A DNA stretch of 64,000 nucleotides from CAZTGZ01 sp964613385 (GCA_964613385.1 CAZTGZ010000004.1:79609-143608); one strand, 5' to 3'; counted from the stretch's first letter, positions 1 through 7,977 are shown. Made by a program: numbers and translations. Notes: generated by a model not told the origin, from the letters alone.

Positions 1-305
1 ACTATCGGGAAAGTTACACCTTTAATTCCACCTTCTGCTCTTTCAATTTTGGCCCAGGCTTTATGACTTAGTTCAGTATCAGTGCTGCATGCAACCACCG
101 CACAACCGCGACTTTCAAACTCTTGCAATGCTTCCTGAAAAGCGTGCAATTCAGTAGGACATACGCCGCTGAAATCCTTGGGGTAAAAGAAGAAGACCAC
201 ATATTTCTCCCCGACAAATTGCTCAAGGGAAAAGTTCTGAACGATTTCCGTTCCATTAACGAGTGCCGGCGCTTTAAAGACCGGAGCTTTTTTTCCTACT
301 AACAC
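1..305 (-). CDS. Peroxiredoxin (AhpC/TSA, typical 2-Cys), C-terminus cut by window edge
   Basis: Thiol peroxidase that reduces hydrogen peroxide and alkyl hydroperoxides in the cytoplasm. I translated this frame directly. It begins at a GTG (303-305) with an in-frame TAA two codons upstream, so no earlier start is possible. About 101 residues are visible, including the peroxidatic site DFSGVCPTEL with Cys49 and the preceding VVFFFYPKD strand typical of AhpC. The resolving cysteine and C-terminus lie beyond base 1. Nothing in the visible part is unusual. Seen: the motif and reading frame. Known: the AhpC/Prx family. The exact subclass cannot be fixed without the missing end. Confidence 0.9.
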   Translation of the reverse strand, partial: MLVGKKAPVFKAPALVNGTEIVQNFSLEQFVGEKYVVFFFYPKDFSGVCPTELHAFQEALQEFESRGCAVVACSTDTELSHKAWAKIERAEGGIKGVTFPI

Positions 306-404
306 AGTTTAAATGATTAATGTTCCAAAATTAAGTATGTCAGGGCAAATCTATTCCTGCACAACCGGAAATAGTGATGGCTTTAACGAAAATTCGAAAA
401 AAAT

Positions 405-434
405 TTGGTGATTTCACCCAAACAACTATCTTTG
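405..434 (+). promoter_or_regulatory. Bacteroidota-type promoter for the MORN-like gene
   Basis: TTG at 405-407 and TATCTTTG at 427-434 are separated by 19 bases, matching the -33/-7 promoter described for Bacteroidota. Transcription would begin near 438, downstream of the GTG/ATG starts at 374 and 377, so it favours the ATG at 470. Confidence 0.6.
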
Positions 435-469
435 TTAAGAAATTGTTAAGTAAAAGTAAATTTAAGATT

Positions 470-934
470 ATGAAAAAGGTGTTGTTCGTGGTAATGGTTT
501 GTTTTTCAGCTCTTAATGTGATGTCACAAACCGCTGATTTAGTGTATTCTGATCACAAATTTGTAGATGGTAAGGGTATTCCTGTTACCGGTGAATACAG
601 TTTTAAATTGCCTCAGGAGGAGTTTGATGCCAATATTCGAATTTCATATGGAATAATGAACGGACCGGCCACATTCTACTATCCGAATGGAGCCATTAAA
701 GAAGTACTCAATTATTCCAATGGAAGGTTAGACGGAGAGGTTCGCTTGTATCGTGAAGATGGGGGCATATGGATGATTGGAAATTATAAAGATGGCAGTA
801 AACACGGAGTTTGGAAGACCTTTGACCATAATGGTGTTCTCAGAAGTCGTATATCATTCACGGAAAACGAAAAAACAGGCCTGTGGAAATTATGGGATGA
901 GAATGGAATTCTGTTGAAGAAAAAGTGGTTTTGA
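470..934 (+). CDS. Exported MORN-variant (YwqK-like) repeat protein
   Basis: A 154-residue protein with an N-terminal signal peptide (MKKVLFVVMVCFSALNVMSQ). It then has repeated segments of the form GxxHGxWKxFDxNGxLxxRxxF, as in YwqK-like 'toxin-antitoxin' and MORN_2 proteins. An upstream GTG/ATG at 374/377 would add 32 residues before the signal peptide and lies upstream of the promoter at 405-434, so I place the start at 470. The stop ends at 934 and the convergent carbonic anhydrase gene ends at 935, with no base between them. The family name refers to an antitoxin, but no toxin gene is adjacent and the protein is exported, so an antitoxin role is unlikely. Its function is unknown; it may be periplasmic or surface-exposed. 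Confidence 0.8.
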   Translation: MKKVLFVVMVCFSALNVMSQTADLVYSDHKFVDGKGIPVTGEYSFKLPQEEFDANIRISYGIMNGPATFYYPNGAIKEVLNYSNGRLDGEVRLYREDGGIWMIGNYKDGSKHGVWKTFDHNGVLRSRISFTENEKTGLWKLWDENGILLKKKWF

Positions 935-1456
935 TCAGGTTGGATTGTACCACCGGAGGTATTCCTTAGCCAATTCTACATAAACATCTGCATTTTTTTT
1001 AATCGCTTCTATGGCCCGATCGTCCAGTTGCTTCACTACTTTCCCGGGACTGCCGAGTACCATACTGTAAGGCGGAATTATACTGCCTGCTGTTATCAGT
1101 GCATTGGCACCTATGATACAGAAATCCCCGATCTGTGCATGATTGAGGATGGTTGAATGCATTCCGGCCAGAACATGGTCCCCCAGATGAGCCCCATGTA
1201 TCAGCGCCAAATGTCCTACGATACAGTCATGACCGATATGAACGGGAGCCCCCGGATCAACATGAATCACAGCCTGGTCCTGAATATTACTCCGGTGTTT
1301 AATGTAAATCGAATCACTATCGGCGCGGAGCACGGCCCCAAACCAAACTGAACAATGATCTTCCAATGTAACATTTCCGATGAGGCTTGCATTTGGAGCG
1401 ATAAATACTTCTTTGCCTTTCTCTATGGGTTTGGATAATATTGCACGTAGGTCCAT
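935..1456 (-). CDS. Gamma-class carbonic anhydrase-like hexapeptide protein
   Basis: A 173-residue left-handed beta-helix protein of the gamma carbonic anhydrase/PaaY family, a cytoplasmic trimer that may hydrate CO2. The hexapeptide repeats run through most of the chain. The three histidines expected to bind metal between subunits are present in VIHVDPG and in GHLALIHGAH. The ATG at 1456 is preferred. A TTG at 1474 would add six residues but would overlap the divergent hutI start at 1469. With the ATG start, the two divergent starts are only 12 bases apart and must share regulatory DNA. Many members of this family are inactive as anhydrases, so the activity is inferred. Confidence 0.85.
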   Translation of the reverse strand: MDLRAILSKPIEKGKEVFIAPNASLIGNVTLEDHCSVWFGAVLRADSDSIYIKHRSNIQDQAVIHVDPGAPVHIGHDCIVGHLALIHGAHLGDHVLAGMHSTILNHAQIGDFCIIGANALITAGSIIPPYSMVLGSPGKVVKQLDDRAIEAIKKNADVYVELAKEYLRWYNPT

Positions 1457-1468
1457 GCTTCGAATTAA

Positions 1469-2704
1469 ATGCAAAAAACATTAATCAACATATCTCTATT
1501 AGGTGGAATCCATAATTTGGGAAAGAAAGTCCTCCGTGGGGCCGAATTGTCTTTGTGGGAACAACTGGACCATGCATGGTTGAGCATCGAAAATGATACT
1601 ATCATGGATTTCGGGCGCATGGTTGACTGGAAACCTGAAGCGGATCACCTTATAGAAGATATGCGCGGGGCTGCTATCATCCCTGCTTTTATCGATTCTC
1701 ATACCCATCTGGTATTTGCAAATAGCCGGGAAGCTGAATTTGAAGACCGGTTGAATGGACTGTCCTATCAGGAAATTGCGGAAAGGGGGGGAGGGATTTT
1801 GAATTCAGTGAAGGCACTTCGATCTCTGAGCGAAGATGAATTGTTCAAAAGATCGGAAGAAAGATTAAAAAAGTTGATTGCCTTTGGAACTGCAGGAATT
1901 GAAATTAAAAGCGGCTATGGTTTGGATCTGGAATCCGAATTGAAAATGTTAAAGGTCATCCGAAGGATAAAGGAGTCTTTTCCCATCCCTGTGAAAGCCA
2001 CGCTGCTGGCTGCACACGCCATCCCGACAGAATTTAAAAACCATCCGGACAGCTATGTCGACCTGGTTGTTCAGGAAATGATTCCTGAGGTCGGTCGCCA
2101 AGGTCTGGCGGACTATATTGACGTTTTTTGTGAGTCCGGTTATTTCAGCCCAGATCAAACCGATAAAATTCTTGAAACAGGTATGAATTATGGGTTGAAA
2201 TCAAGGGTACATGTCAATCAATTTACCATTTCCGGAGGAGTGAAGGTCTGCTTAAAACACCGTTCCATTAGTGTGGATCACATGGAAGTTGTAAATGAGG
2301 AAGAAATAGCAGCATTGGCAACATCTCAGACCATGGTAACTGCCTTGCCCGGCTGTTCATTTTTTTTGGGGATACCTTACACGCCTTTACGAAAAATGAT
2401 AAATGCAGGAATAGCAGTGAATCTCGCTTCTGACTATAATCCGGGAAGTTCACCCGGCGGTAATCTTAAATTTATCCTTAGTCTGGCTTGTATTCAGCAG
2501 AAATTGAGTGTGACAGAAGCCATAAATGCTCTGACATTAAATGCCGCAGCTGCATTGGAAATTTCTGATAATTACGGGTCCATCACCAAAGGGAAAAAGG
2601 CAAATGTCCTGGCACTGAAACCAATGCCTTCTCTGGCATATCTGGCCTATGCATATGACGAAGCACTGATTGACAGAGTGATGATTAATGGAAACTGGGT
2701 CTGA
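1469..2704 (+). CDS. hutI: Imidazolonepropionase
   Basis: Hydrolyses 4-imidazolone-5-propanoate to N-formimidoyl-L-glutamate, the third step of histidine degradation. The 411-residue length is normal for HutI. It shows the amidohydrolase metal site: DSHTHLVF with His78 and His80, the later HVNQF histidine, and the aspartate in ASDYNPGSSPGG. The ATG at 1469 has no better upstream choice. No hutH, hutU or formiminoglutamate gene lies nearby, so it is an orphan here, although Bacteroidota often scatter hut genes. It runs towards the DUF4143 ATPase gene, leaving 71 bases between their ends with no clear terminator. Confidence 0.95.
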   Translation: MQKTLINISLLGGIHNLGKKVLRGAELSLWEQLDHAWLSIENDTIMDFGRMVDWKPEADHLIEDMRGAAIIPAFIDSHTHLVFANSREAEFEDRLNGLSYQEIAERGGGILNSVKALRSLSEDELFKRSEERLKKLIAFGTAGIEIKSGYGLDLESELKMLKVIRRIKESFPIPVKATLLAAHAIPTEFKNHPDSYVDLVVQEMIPEVGRQGLADYIDVFCESGYFSPDQTDKILETGMNYGLKSRVHVNQFTISGGVKVCLKHRSISVDHMEVVNEEEIAALATSQTMVTALPGCSFFLGIPYTPLRKMINAGIAVNLASDYNPGSSPGGNLKFILSLACIQQKLSVTEAINALTLNAAAALEISDNYGSITKGKKANVLALKPMPSLAYLAYAYDEALIDRVMINGNWV

Positions 2705-2775
2705 TCATTTGAAGCTGTGGAAAGAAACTTCTCATAAAGATGTAAAAGGCGATGCAGGAATGCAGATGCTACTCT

Positions 2776-3909
2776 TTAATATAGCCACTTACCAAAATTG
2801 TCGATATGAATTACTTCATATGTGGCATTGGGATAGGCGCGTTTCCATTGTGTGGGGACTTTTACTTTGGATTCTTTCCATTTAAACTCATATCCGAATA
2901 AAGCTCCTTCCCTTTCTTCAACCCAGTCTATTTCTTGTTGTTCATAGGTTCTCCAGAAATAGTTATTGGACGATATCCTATTGTATTCCTGATATTTAAG
3001 TCTTTCACTGATCATGTAATTTTCCCATAAAATTCCAATGTCATTTCTTGACTCTAAGGGATTGAAATTGGCGACGACCGCATTCATAATTCCATTGTCG
3101 AGGAAATACCACCTGGAGTTTTTGGTGATTTCTTTTCTGAGATTTCGACTAAATCCCTCAACTTTATGCAGGATAAAAACCTGACTCAACAAATCCAGAT
3201 ATTTTTCGACGGTATTCTTGCTGATTCCTAAATGATTGCCCAGTTCTTGTAAAGAAACTTCAGCCCCTATCTGAAATGCAATCATGCGCAATAAGTTAAA
3301 TATTTTATGCGAATTCTTAATGTTTTCGTAGGCCAGAATGTCTTTAAGCAGATAAGAACTGACCATTTCATTTAAGTAGTCAATTTTGTCCTTTTTATCA
3401 GGTAATTGCAGCAATTCGGGATAATTCCCAAAAATTAATCTTTCCCTTATTTTGTCAGCTTTTATTACATTGTTCTCTACCTGATTATATTCATTTTCAG
3501 AGAGTGTATAAAGGTTGAAAGTGTATTTCCTTCCCGTTAGTGGCTCTCCGGCATCTTTATGAATATCAAATGAGGATGATCCTGAAACAATAATTTTCAG
3601 ACCCTTGATTTCATCAATCATTAACTTGAGTTTAAGACCTATTTCCGGAATTTTCTGAGCTTCGTCAATGTAGAGCAGCTTGTATGAACCCAATAACTGT
3701 CTGTAATTTTCGATGCTTCTGATAGCCAATTTGTCGTGAACCGTGATGTCCTCTCCATTTAGCATCAGCACCGGTTCTTTAATTTTTTCCAATATCTGTT
3801 TGACCAGGATGGTTTTTCCAACCCTTCTGGCGCCAAATACAATCACTACTTTGTTGGGTTGTAGTTTGTTTAGGATATGTTCTGAGATGTTTCTGTATAA
3901 TTGGCTCAT
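2776..3909 (-). CDS. AAA+ ATPase with C-terminal DUF4143 (nuclease-fold) domain
   Basis: A 377-residue protein of the widespread AAA_14/DUF4143 family. Walker A is GARRVGKT (residues 26-33) and Walker B is LLYIDEAQ (about 78-85), with a sensor-like IIVSGSSSFD further on. The C-terminal half contains EIDWV followed by YEFKW, resembling a PD-(D/E)XK nuclease core. The ATG at 3909 is preferred over an upstream TTG at 3936, which would lie inside the first palindrome of the upstream array. No partner gene is evident. The family is common, patchily distributed and functionally obscure; roles in DNA transactions or stress have been proposed. It sits between hutI and a CHAT gene and may be a recent insertion. 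Confidence 0.85.
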   Translation of the reverse strand: MSQLYRNISEHILNKLQPNKVVIVFGARRVGKTILVKQILEKIKEPVLMLNGEDITVHDKLAIRSIENYRQLLGSYKLLYIDEAQKIPEIGLKLKLMIDEIKGLKIIVSGSSSFDIHKDAGEPLTGRKYTFNLYTLSENEYNQVENNVIKADKIRERLIFGNYPELLQLPDKKDKIDYLNEMVSSYLLKDILAYENIKNSHKIFNLLRMIAFQIGAEVSLQELGNHLGISKNTVEKYLDLLSQVFILHKVEGFSRNLRKEITKNSRWYFLDNGIMNAVVANFNPLESRNDIGILWENYMISERLKYQEYNRISSNNYFWRTYEQQEIDWVEEREGALFGYEFKWKESKVKVPTQWKRAYPNATYEVIHIDNFGKWLY

Positions 3910-3930
3910 AGAGTGCCGTAAGATAAAAAA

Positions 3931-4105
3931 CGTCAATTATTTGACGCAAATATATAAAATACAGTCAATAAAATGACGCAAATAGTCTAAATATAGTCGA
4001 ACAAATGACGCAAAAATATAAAATACAGTCAGTAGAATGACGCAAATAGACTAAATATAGTCAAATAAAAGACGGAATTAGATAAAATATACTCTTGAAA
4101 GTGAC
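3931..4105. repeat. Array of six palindromic sites on an exact 32-bp period
   Basis: TGACG-type right arms begin at 3942, 3974, 4006, 4038, 4070 and 4102, each exactly 32 bases apart. Each is preceded by a GTCA-type left arm with a 6-base spacer, giving centres at 3938.5, 3970.5, 4002.5, 4034.5, 4066.5 and 4098.5. The first site is the strongest, CGTCAA-TTAT-TTGACG. The fifth has one substitution (AGAC) and the sixth has lost its left arm. Units 1 and 3 resemble each other, as do 2 and 4, so there is also a 64-bp higher-order repeat. Thirty-two bases is about three helical turns, placing all sites on one DNA face. On the minus strand, unit 1 contains TATATTTG (3947-3954), a good -7 box for the ATPase gene. 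The array therefore looks like a promoter with stacked operators. Confidence 0.85.
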
Positions 4106-4229
4106 GCAAATGAATTAAAATTAAAGCATGTGGAGTCGGAGAACTTATTGGAAATTTTATCTTACCTACAGGTAAATTTCAAATAATGATTGACTGAATA
4201 TCTATACATATTTGATTTCAAATATTCTC

Positions 4230-4248
4230 TGATCTGACCGTCAGATCA
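4230..4248. promoter_or_regulatory. 19-bp perfect palindrome, possible operator
   Basis: TGATCTGAC-C-GTCAGATCA has nine-base perfect arms around one central base. Its inner TGAC/GTCA elements are the same tetramers used in the 32-bp array, but in the opposite arrangement. No T-tract follows, so it is more like a dimeric protein binding site than a terminator. The regulated gene is unclear because it lies about 320 bases upstream of the ATPase start. Confidence 0.45.
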
Positions 4249-4400
4249 AACAATGAAAAAAATGTTTGAATGACCTAATTGGAGCAGAATTGATTTTTTG
4301 TAAAAATAATTCGTAGCCTTCACCAAAGTGGACCTTCAGTCATATAATCAATGGAATAGAGATCAATTGTTTCAAGTTCCAATATTTCGTTCTTTGCATC

Positions 4401-5753
4401 TCATGGAATTCCGAAAATACTGAAGGCCGCCCAGAAATGGGGATCCCTATCAACGGAATCTCTAAACAGGAGCATAGCTTTGCGCATGGATTCATAAGGA
4501 TTTTTGGCACCCGTTTGCGCATAGATTTTAAAAAAAATCTCCATTAATTGAGCGGTTTTCTGGTCGTCAATATTCCACAAGCTCATCATAACATCATTTG
4601 CCCCGGCGATTTGGAAAGCCCTTGCCAATCCGATTATTCCGGCATCGTGTGTTTTACCCAAGCCTGTCTGACAAGCGCTTAGTACGACCAGATTCGCACT
4701 CAAATCACACTTATGTCTCCACTCTTGTATTTCTCTTGCCGTTAGGAAGCAGCTGTCTCCGTTTTTACCTGACAGAACCAGAAAGCTCCCTTCCAATGGA
4801 TTTTCAGGGTCTGAAATTCCATGTGTAGCAAAGTACAGCAGATCAAATTCACATATTTGGGCCAATACATTCTTTTTAGTCGCGGTACTTCCCTTGAATG
4901 CCACACTCTGGAATCCGGAGGAGTCGAGCAAGGCTTTAATTGCGGATACTTCACGCTGGGCCCCGGGCAAATCAGGAAATGTCCATTTGGTATTTTTTGG
5001 ATAGGCGGGATTGCTCACAAATAATGCTTGCATCAAATCATTTGAATAAGGTTGATACTCGTTTTTTTCTTGATTTCTGATGTAATCCATGGCCATGAAT
5101 TCAAATAGACTCGGTGCGATGGAAAAACTCATTTGGTCAATTAATGTGAGCGTATCATTTAGCGGGAAACATGCAAAAGGTAAGGTTGCAAAATTTAAAG
5201 CCGGCACCAAAATCAAATGTTTCAGACTATCAAAAAAATTCGGAAATGGGAATAGTAAGGCGTTCAGCTCATCAAATTGTGATTCGAATCGCTCATTTAA
5301 ACCAATTTCCTTTTCATTTTCAATTTCTGCAGCCCTGTTCACAAGAGAAGCGGCAGGGTTACGAAATGAAAAATGGCGATTTATCATTTGTACCAGATAG
5401 CTCAACGAATCAGCCGAAATATGCGTAACTGAACGAAAAACCGGTGCATCCGCACGCAGACCTGTGACCCATAAAGTATCATGCTGATGTAAATACCAAA
5501 GCATCCCAACCGGTTTGCGATAGTGACCCAAAACCTCCTTGATGTCGTTCTCTGAAACCGCGCCACTATAAGGCCAGTCCTTTTCGTACATGCCCCGGCT
5601 ACCATACAAATTCCTTAGTTTTTCCTGGTGAAGTTTGATTAAATCCTCGGTTGATTGAGCATTTGTTAAGAATGAAATCATTGACCCGGCAAATGCAAGA
5701 ACTATATGCATCCATTTTTTTTGACGAATCCATCCATTTATAGTCGTTCCCAT
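4401..5753 (-). CDS. Exported CHAT-domain (caspase-like) protein
   Basis: A 450-residue protein with an N-terminal signal peptide ending near LTNAQS. The C-terminal CHAT domain covers roughly residues 190-450. The caspase-type dyad is visible as His in LLYFATHGISD and Cys in LVVLSACQTG, followed by the typical GLARAFQIAGANDVM and SLWNIDD segments. CHAT proteins are clan CD cysteine peptidases usually fused to TPR repeats. Here no clear TPR array precedes the domain, so it is a short stand-alone form. The signal peptide suggests action outside the cytoplasm. The ATG at 5753 follows an AGGAAG sequence; an internal ATG at 5711 is an alternative. Its substrate is unknown. Confidence 0.85.
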   Translation of the reverse strand: MGTTINGWIRQKKWMHIVLAFAGSMISFLTNAQSTEDLIKLHQEKLRNLYGSRGMYEKDWPYSGAVSENDIKEVLGHYRKPVGMLWYLHQHDTLWVTGLRADAPVFRSVTHISADSLSYLVQMINRHFSFRNPAASLVNRAAEIENEKEIGLNERFESQFDELNALLFPFPNFFDSLKHLILVPALNFATLPFACFPLNDTLTLIDQMSFSIAPSLFEFMAMDYIRNQEKNEYQPYSNDLMQALFVSNPAYPKNTKWTFPDLPGAQREVSAIKALLDSSGFQSVAFKGSTATKKNVLAQICEFDLLYFATHGISDPENPLEGSFLVLSGKNGDSCFLTAREIQEWRHKCDLSANLVVLSACQTGLGKTHDAGIIGLARAFQIAGANDVMMSLWNIDDQKTAQLMEIFFKIYAQTGAKNPYESMRKAMLLFRDSVDRDPHFWAAFSIFGIP

Positions 5754-5878
5754 ACTTCCTGTTTTAAATTTATGCCGATATCCCGAATAAGGTAAACTCT
5801 TTTGATCATGTGTCTCATATTCAAACGATTATGCATTTATTAAAAAAACGCAAGTCCGTCTTAAACAACCATGACTTT

Positions 5879-6844
5879 CTATTCGCGGATTTTTAAAATC
5901 ACATTGCCGGTCTTTTGTCCGGTTTCAACGTATTTATACGCTTCTACAATCTGATCGAAATCGTAGTGTCTGTCAATTACCGGATTGAATTCTCCGTTTT
6001 CAAAAAGTTCTTTTAAAAACAAGACATCTTTCTTTCGGATTTTTGGAATGGGAAACAATAACCTTTTACCACCCATCCAGGGAGTTGTCAGAGCCAAAAG
6101 AATGTTCACTCCATTTTTTCCCAATTCCGTAGATATGTAAATTCCCTTTTTAGTCAATAGGGGTTTGCATTGACGAAAAGAACTTTTGCCGACTGCATCA
6201 AAAATGAAGGCATACTTTTCATCGGTATGCGTGAAATCTTCTGACTGATAGTCAATCACCAAATCAGCGCCCAATGATTTGACCAATTCCACATTTTTGG
6301 TATTGCATACAGCGGTAACTTTTGCTCCGAAATGTTTCAATAATTGAACAGCTGCAGATCCGATACTACCGGTAGCTCCATATACGAGGACATTCTGGCC
6401 TGCCTTAACATCTGCAGCCTGAATATCATTGAGGGCATAATGGGCTCCTTCTGTTAAAGCTGCGGCAGCATCAAAATGAATATTGTCCGGCATCGTAGCG
6501 ATTCCATCCGTTTCTGCCATGCATAAAAACTCTCCATGACCTCCAAAATTCGCATCATTATAACCGAAAACTCTTTCCCCTTTTTTGAATAGTGTTACTT
6601 TTGGTCCGATGTCTTCAATCACGCCGGAAAACTCTGAACCTAATATCTGTAACTTTGGTCTGAATAATCCCGACCAGAATCGCGATATAAAATACTCGGC
6701 ACTGCGGAAACCGGAGTCGGTTCTGTTAACGGTGGAGCAATAAACCCGAACCAGAACCTCATGGTCTTTAGGTAAGGGTTTTGGAACCTCTTGGATCCGG
6801 GCTACTTCAGGTGGACCATATTTCGTATAAATTACAGCTCTCAT
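5879..6844 (-). CDS. NAD(P)-dependent zinc-independent MDR oxidoreductase (quinone oxidoreductase-like)
   Basis: A 321-residue medium-chain dehydrogenase/reductase. The N-terminal GroES-like domain includes ILGSEFSGVIEDIG, and the Rossmann fold carries VLVYGATGSIGSAAVQ (GATGSIG at 156-162). The cysteine cluster of the structural zinc site is absent and the catalytic zinc residues are not conserved, which fits the quinone oxidoreductase/zeta-crystallin-like branch. It probably uses NADPH to reduce quinones, enones or aldehydes in the cytoplasm. It lies in a run of four genes on the same strand, but gaps of about 90-125 bases argue against a tight operon. The precise substrate cannot be read from the sequence. 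Confidence 0.85.
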   Translation of the reverse strand: MRAVIYTKYGPPEVARIQEVPKPLPKDHEVLVRVYCSTVNRTDSGFRSAEYFISRFWSGLFRPKLQILGSEFSGVIEDIGPKVTLFKKGERVFGYNDANFGGHGEFLCMAETDGIATMPDNIHFDAAAALTEGAHYALNDIQAADVKAGQNVLVYGATGSIGSAAVQLLKHFGAKVTAVCNTKNVELVKSLGADLVIDYQSEDFTHTDEKYAFIFDAVGKSSFRQCKPLLTKKGIYISTELGKNGVNILLALTTPWMGGKRLLFPIPKIRKKDVLFLKELFENGEFNPVIDRHYDFDQIVEAYKYVETGQKTGNVILKIRE

Positions 6845-6934
6845 GTTCAGGACGTTGGGTGTTTCAAGGTATCAGAGCCATAGGATATGAGAACCCTGAA
6901 TCTCTATTCAAATCAAATAGGAATGCTTTAGTGT

Positions 6935-7480
6935 TTAGGCCTGTTCATATGCTTTTTTAAGCCATCCCATTACCTCTTCTGAAGCAGGTCCTTCCGTCAG
7001 AGAAATTTTATGAGAACACATACTGTTCGGTGTATTTATCTTTTCCAGAATGCCTTCAGAATCGTAACCTTTCAGATTCAACTGTACTTCAAAACGACTT
7101 TTGGTAGCCGGTTGCAGGATGGCAAATTGTTTGTTTCTCCTCAAACTCATATAGGCCTTTTTTGGTGCCAATTCAACATCTTTACCCAATGACTTTGCAA
7201 ATCCGATAAGTTGTTCATACAGTGGCTTAAAGTGTTCTTTTCCCTTATATTGACTTTCCAGCATATCGTCTCCTTCCAGGTGTATGCTTGAGTTTTCTTT
7301 GGCAAGGTGAACGACCATATTGGCGTAGCCGTGACCCAGTCCATGTTCACTTTTCAGGTATTCAACTGATTCTCCGTGCTTGGAGAAGTTTTTCTCATTG
7401 ACCAATTGGGTGAAATATTCCAGTTTTTTTCCGGTCTTTTTTTCCAGACTGTCGATCATTTTTAAAACTGCGGGATCCAT
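6935..7480 (-). CDS. DUF4287 and DUF5655 domain protein
   Basis: A 181-residue cytoplasmic protein. The first ~65 residues (LEKKTGKKLEYFTQLV through GLGHGYANMVVHL) match DUF4287. The rest (LYEQLIGFAKSLGKDVELAPKK through QFAILQPATKSRFEVQLNL) matches the DUF5655 'transport-like' domain. The two domains commonly occur together in this order in Bacteroidota and actinobacteria, but no biochemical role is established. It lies 11 bases downstream of the P460-like lipoprotein gene and is probably co-transcribed with it. There is no signal peptide or membrane segment. Confidence 0.8.
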   Translation of the reverse strand: MDPAVLKMIDSLEKKTGKKLEYFTQLVNEKNFSKHGESVEYLKSEHGLGHGYANMVVHLAKENSSIHLEGDDMLESQYKGKEHFKPLYEQLIGFAKSLGKDVELAPKKAYMSLRRNKQFAILQPATKSRFEVQLNLKGYDSEGILEKINTPNSMCSHKISLTEGPASEEVMGWLKKAYEQA

Positions 7481-7491
7481 ATGAATTTTTT

Positions 7492-7977
7492 TTAAGGGTG
7501 AATATCAAAACTTAAAACATAATCTCGGTTTGAAGCACCATGACAACCCGTACAACTGTTTCCTTTATCAGCCTTATCGTATTTGATGGAGCCATCCTTA
7601 TTAAATCCATACCACAACCAATTTTGAGATGCGGAAACATGGTTTTGCGATTTCTTTAATGCTAAATAACCCACCACTATTCCGTTGTTCATTAACTCTT
7701 TCAGAATAATGGAGCCTTCCGGAAACTTCTGACCCACAGGAAGCTTGCCGGCAGTATCCAGGGCCTGGAACGCTATGTTGTTGAATTTGAGGCGAAATGG
7801 GCCATGTGGACTTCCTCCGGTTGGTTCTAAAACGGTATCCTTCTGGTGATAGAATTGAAAATTATTTTGACTCAGTTCTTCGAACAACAGGTCGTCTTCA
7901 CTTTTGCTTTCTGCAGGCTTCTCAGAGCATGAAAGAATAATTAACAGGAATGTAAGGGATAATAACAGACGATTCAT
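7492..7977 (-). CDS. Cytochrome P460-like haem lipoprotein
   Basis: A 161-residue lipoprotein. The signal peptide ends in the lipobox LIILSC with Cys17. The body contains GQKFPEGSIILKEL and GYLALKK, typical of the cytochrome P460 family. A CTGCH haem c attachment motif lies at residues 142-146, close to the C-terminus, as in P460-type proteins. It should be anchored in the envelope facing the periplasm or exterior and carry one c-type haem. Related proteins oxidise hydroxylamine or detoxify NO, but many homologues are of unknown function and no nitrification genes are nearby. The DUF4287 gene follows after 11 bases. Confidence 0.8.
   Translation of the reverse strand: MNRLLLSLTFLLIILSCSEKPAESKSEDDLLFEELSQNNFQFYHQKDTVLEPTGGSPHGPFRLKFNNIAFQALDTAGKLPVGQKFPEGSIILKELMNNGIVVGYLALKKSQNHVSASQNWLWYGFNKDGSIKYDKADKGNSCTGCHGASNRDYVLSFDIHP

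Larger units (their letters stand above)
3910..4400. other. 491-bp intergenic region, very AT-rich
   Basis: The longest gene-free stretch in the window, between the 5' end of the DUF4143 ATPase gene and the 3' end of the CHAT gene. From left to right it holds the phased palindrome array (3931-4105), a bulged inverted repeat at 4151-4180 (GAAATTT and ACC pairing with GGT and AAATTTC around TACA), and a 19-bp perfect palindrome at 4230-4248. I see no convincing open frame, tRNA or terminator in it. Confidence 0.8.

Noticed and set aside
470..934. Antitoxin of a toxin-antitoxin pair (YwqK family name)
   Set aside because: The protein is exported and no small toxin-like gene is adjacent, so the family label does not support a TA function here.
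2688..2885. 65-residue plus-strand frame across the end of hutI
   Set aside because: It overlaps hutI and the antisense of the ATPase gene and shows no recognisable domain.
3931..4105. CRISPR array
   Set aside because: The repeats are contiguous 32-bp units without unique spacers, are degenerate, and no cas gene is present.
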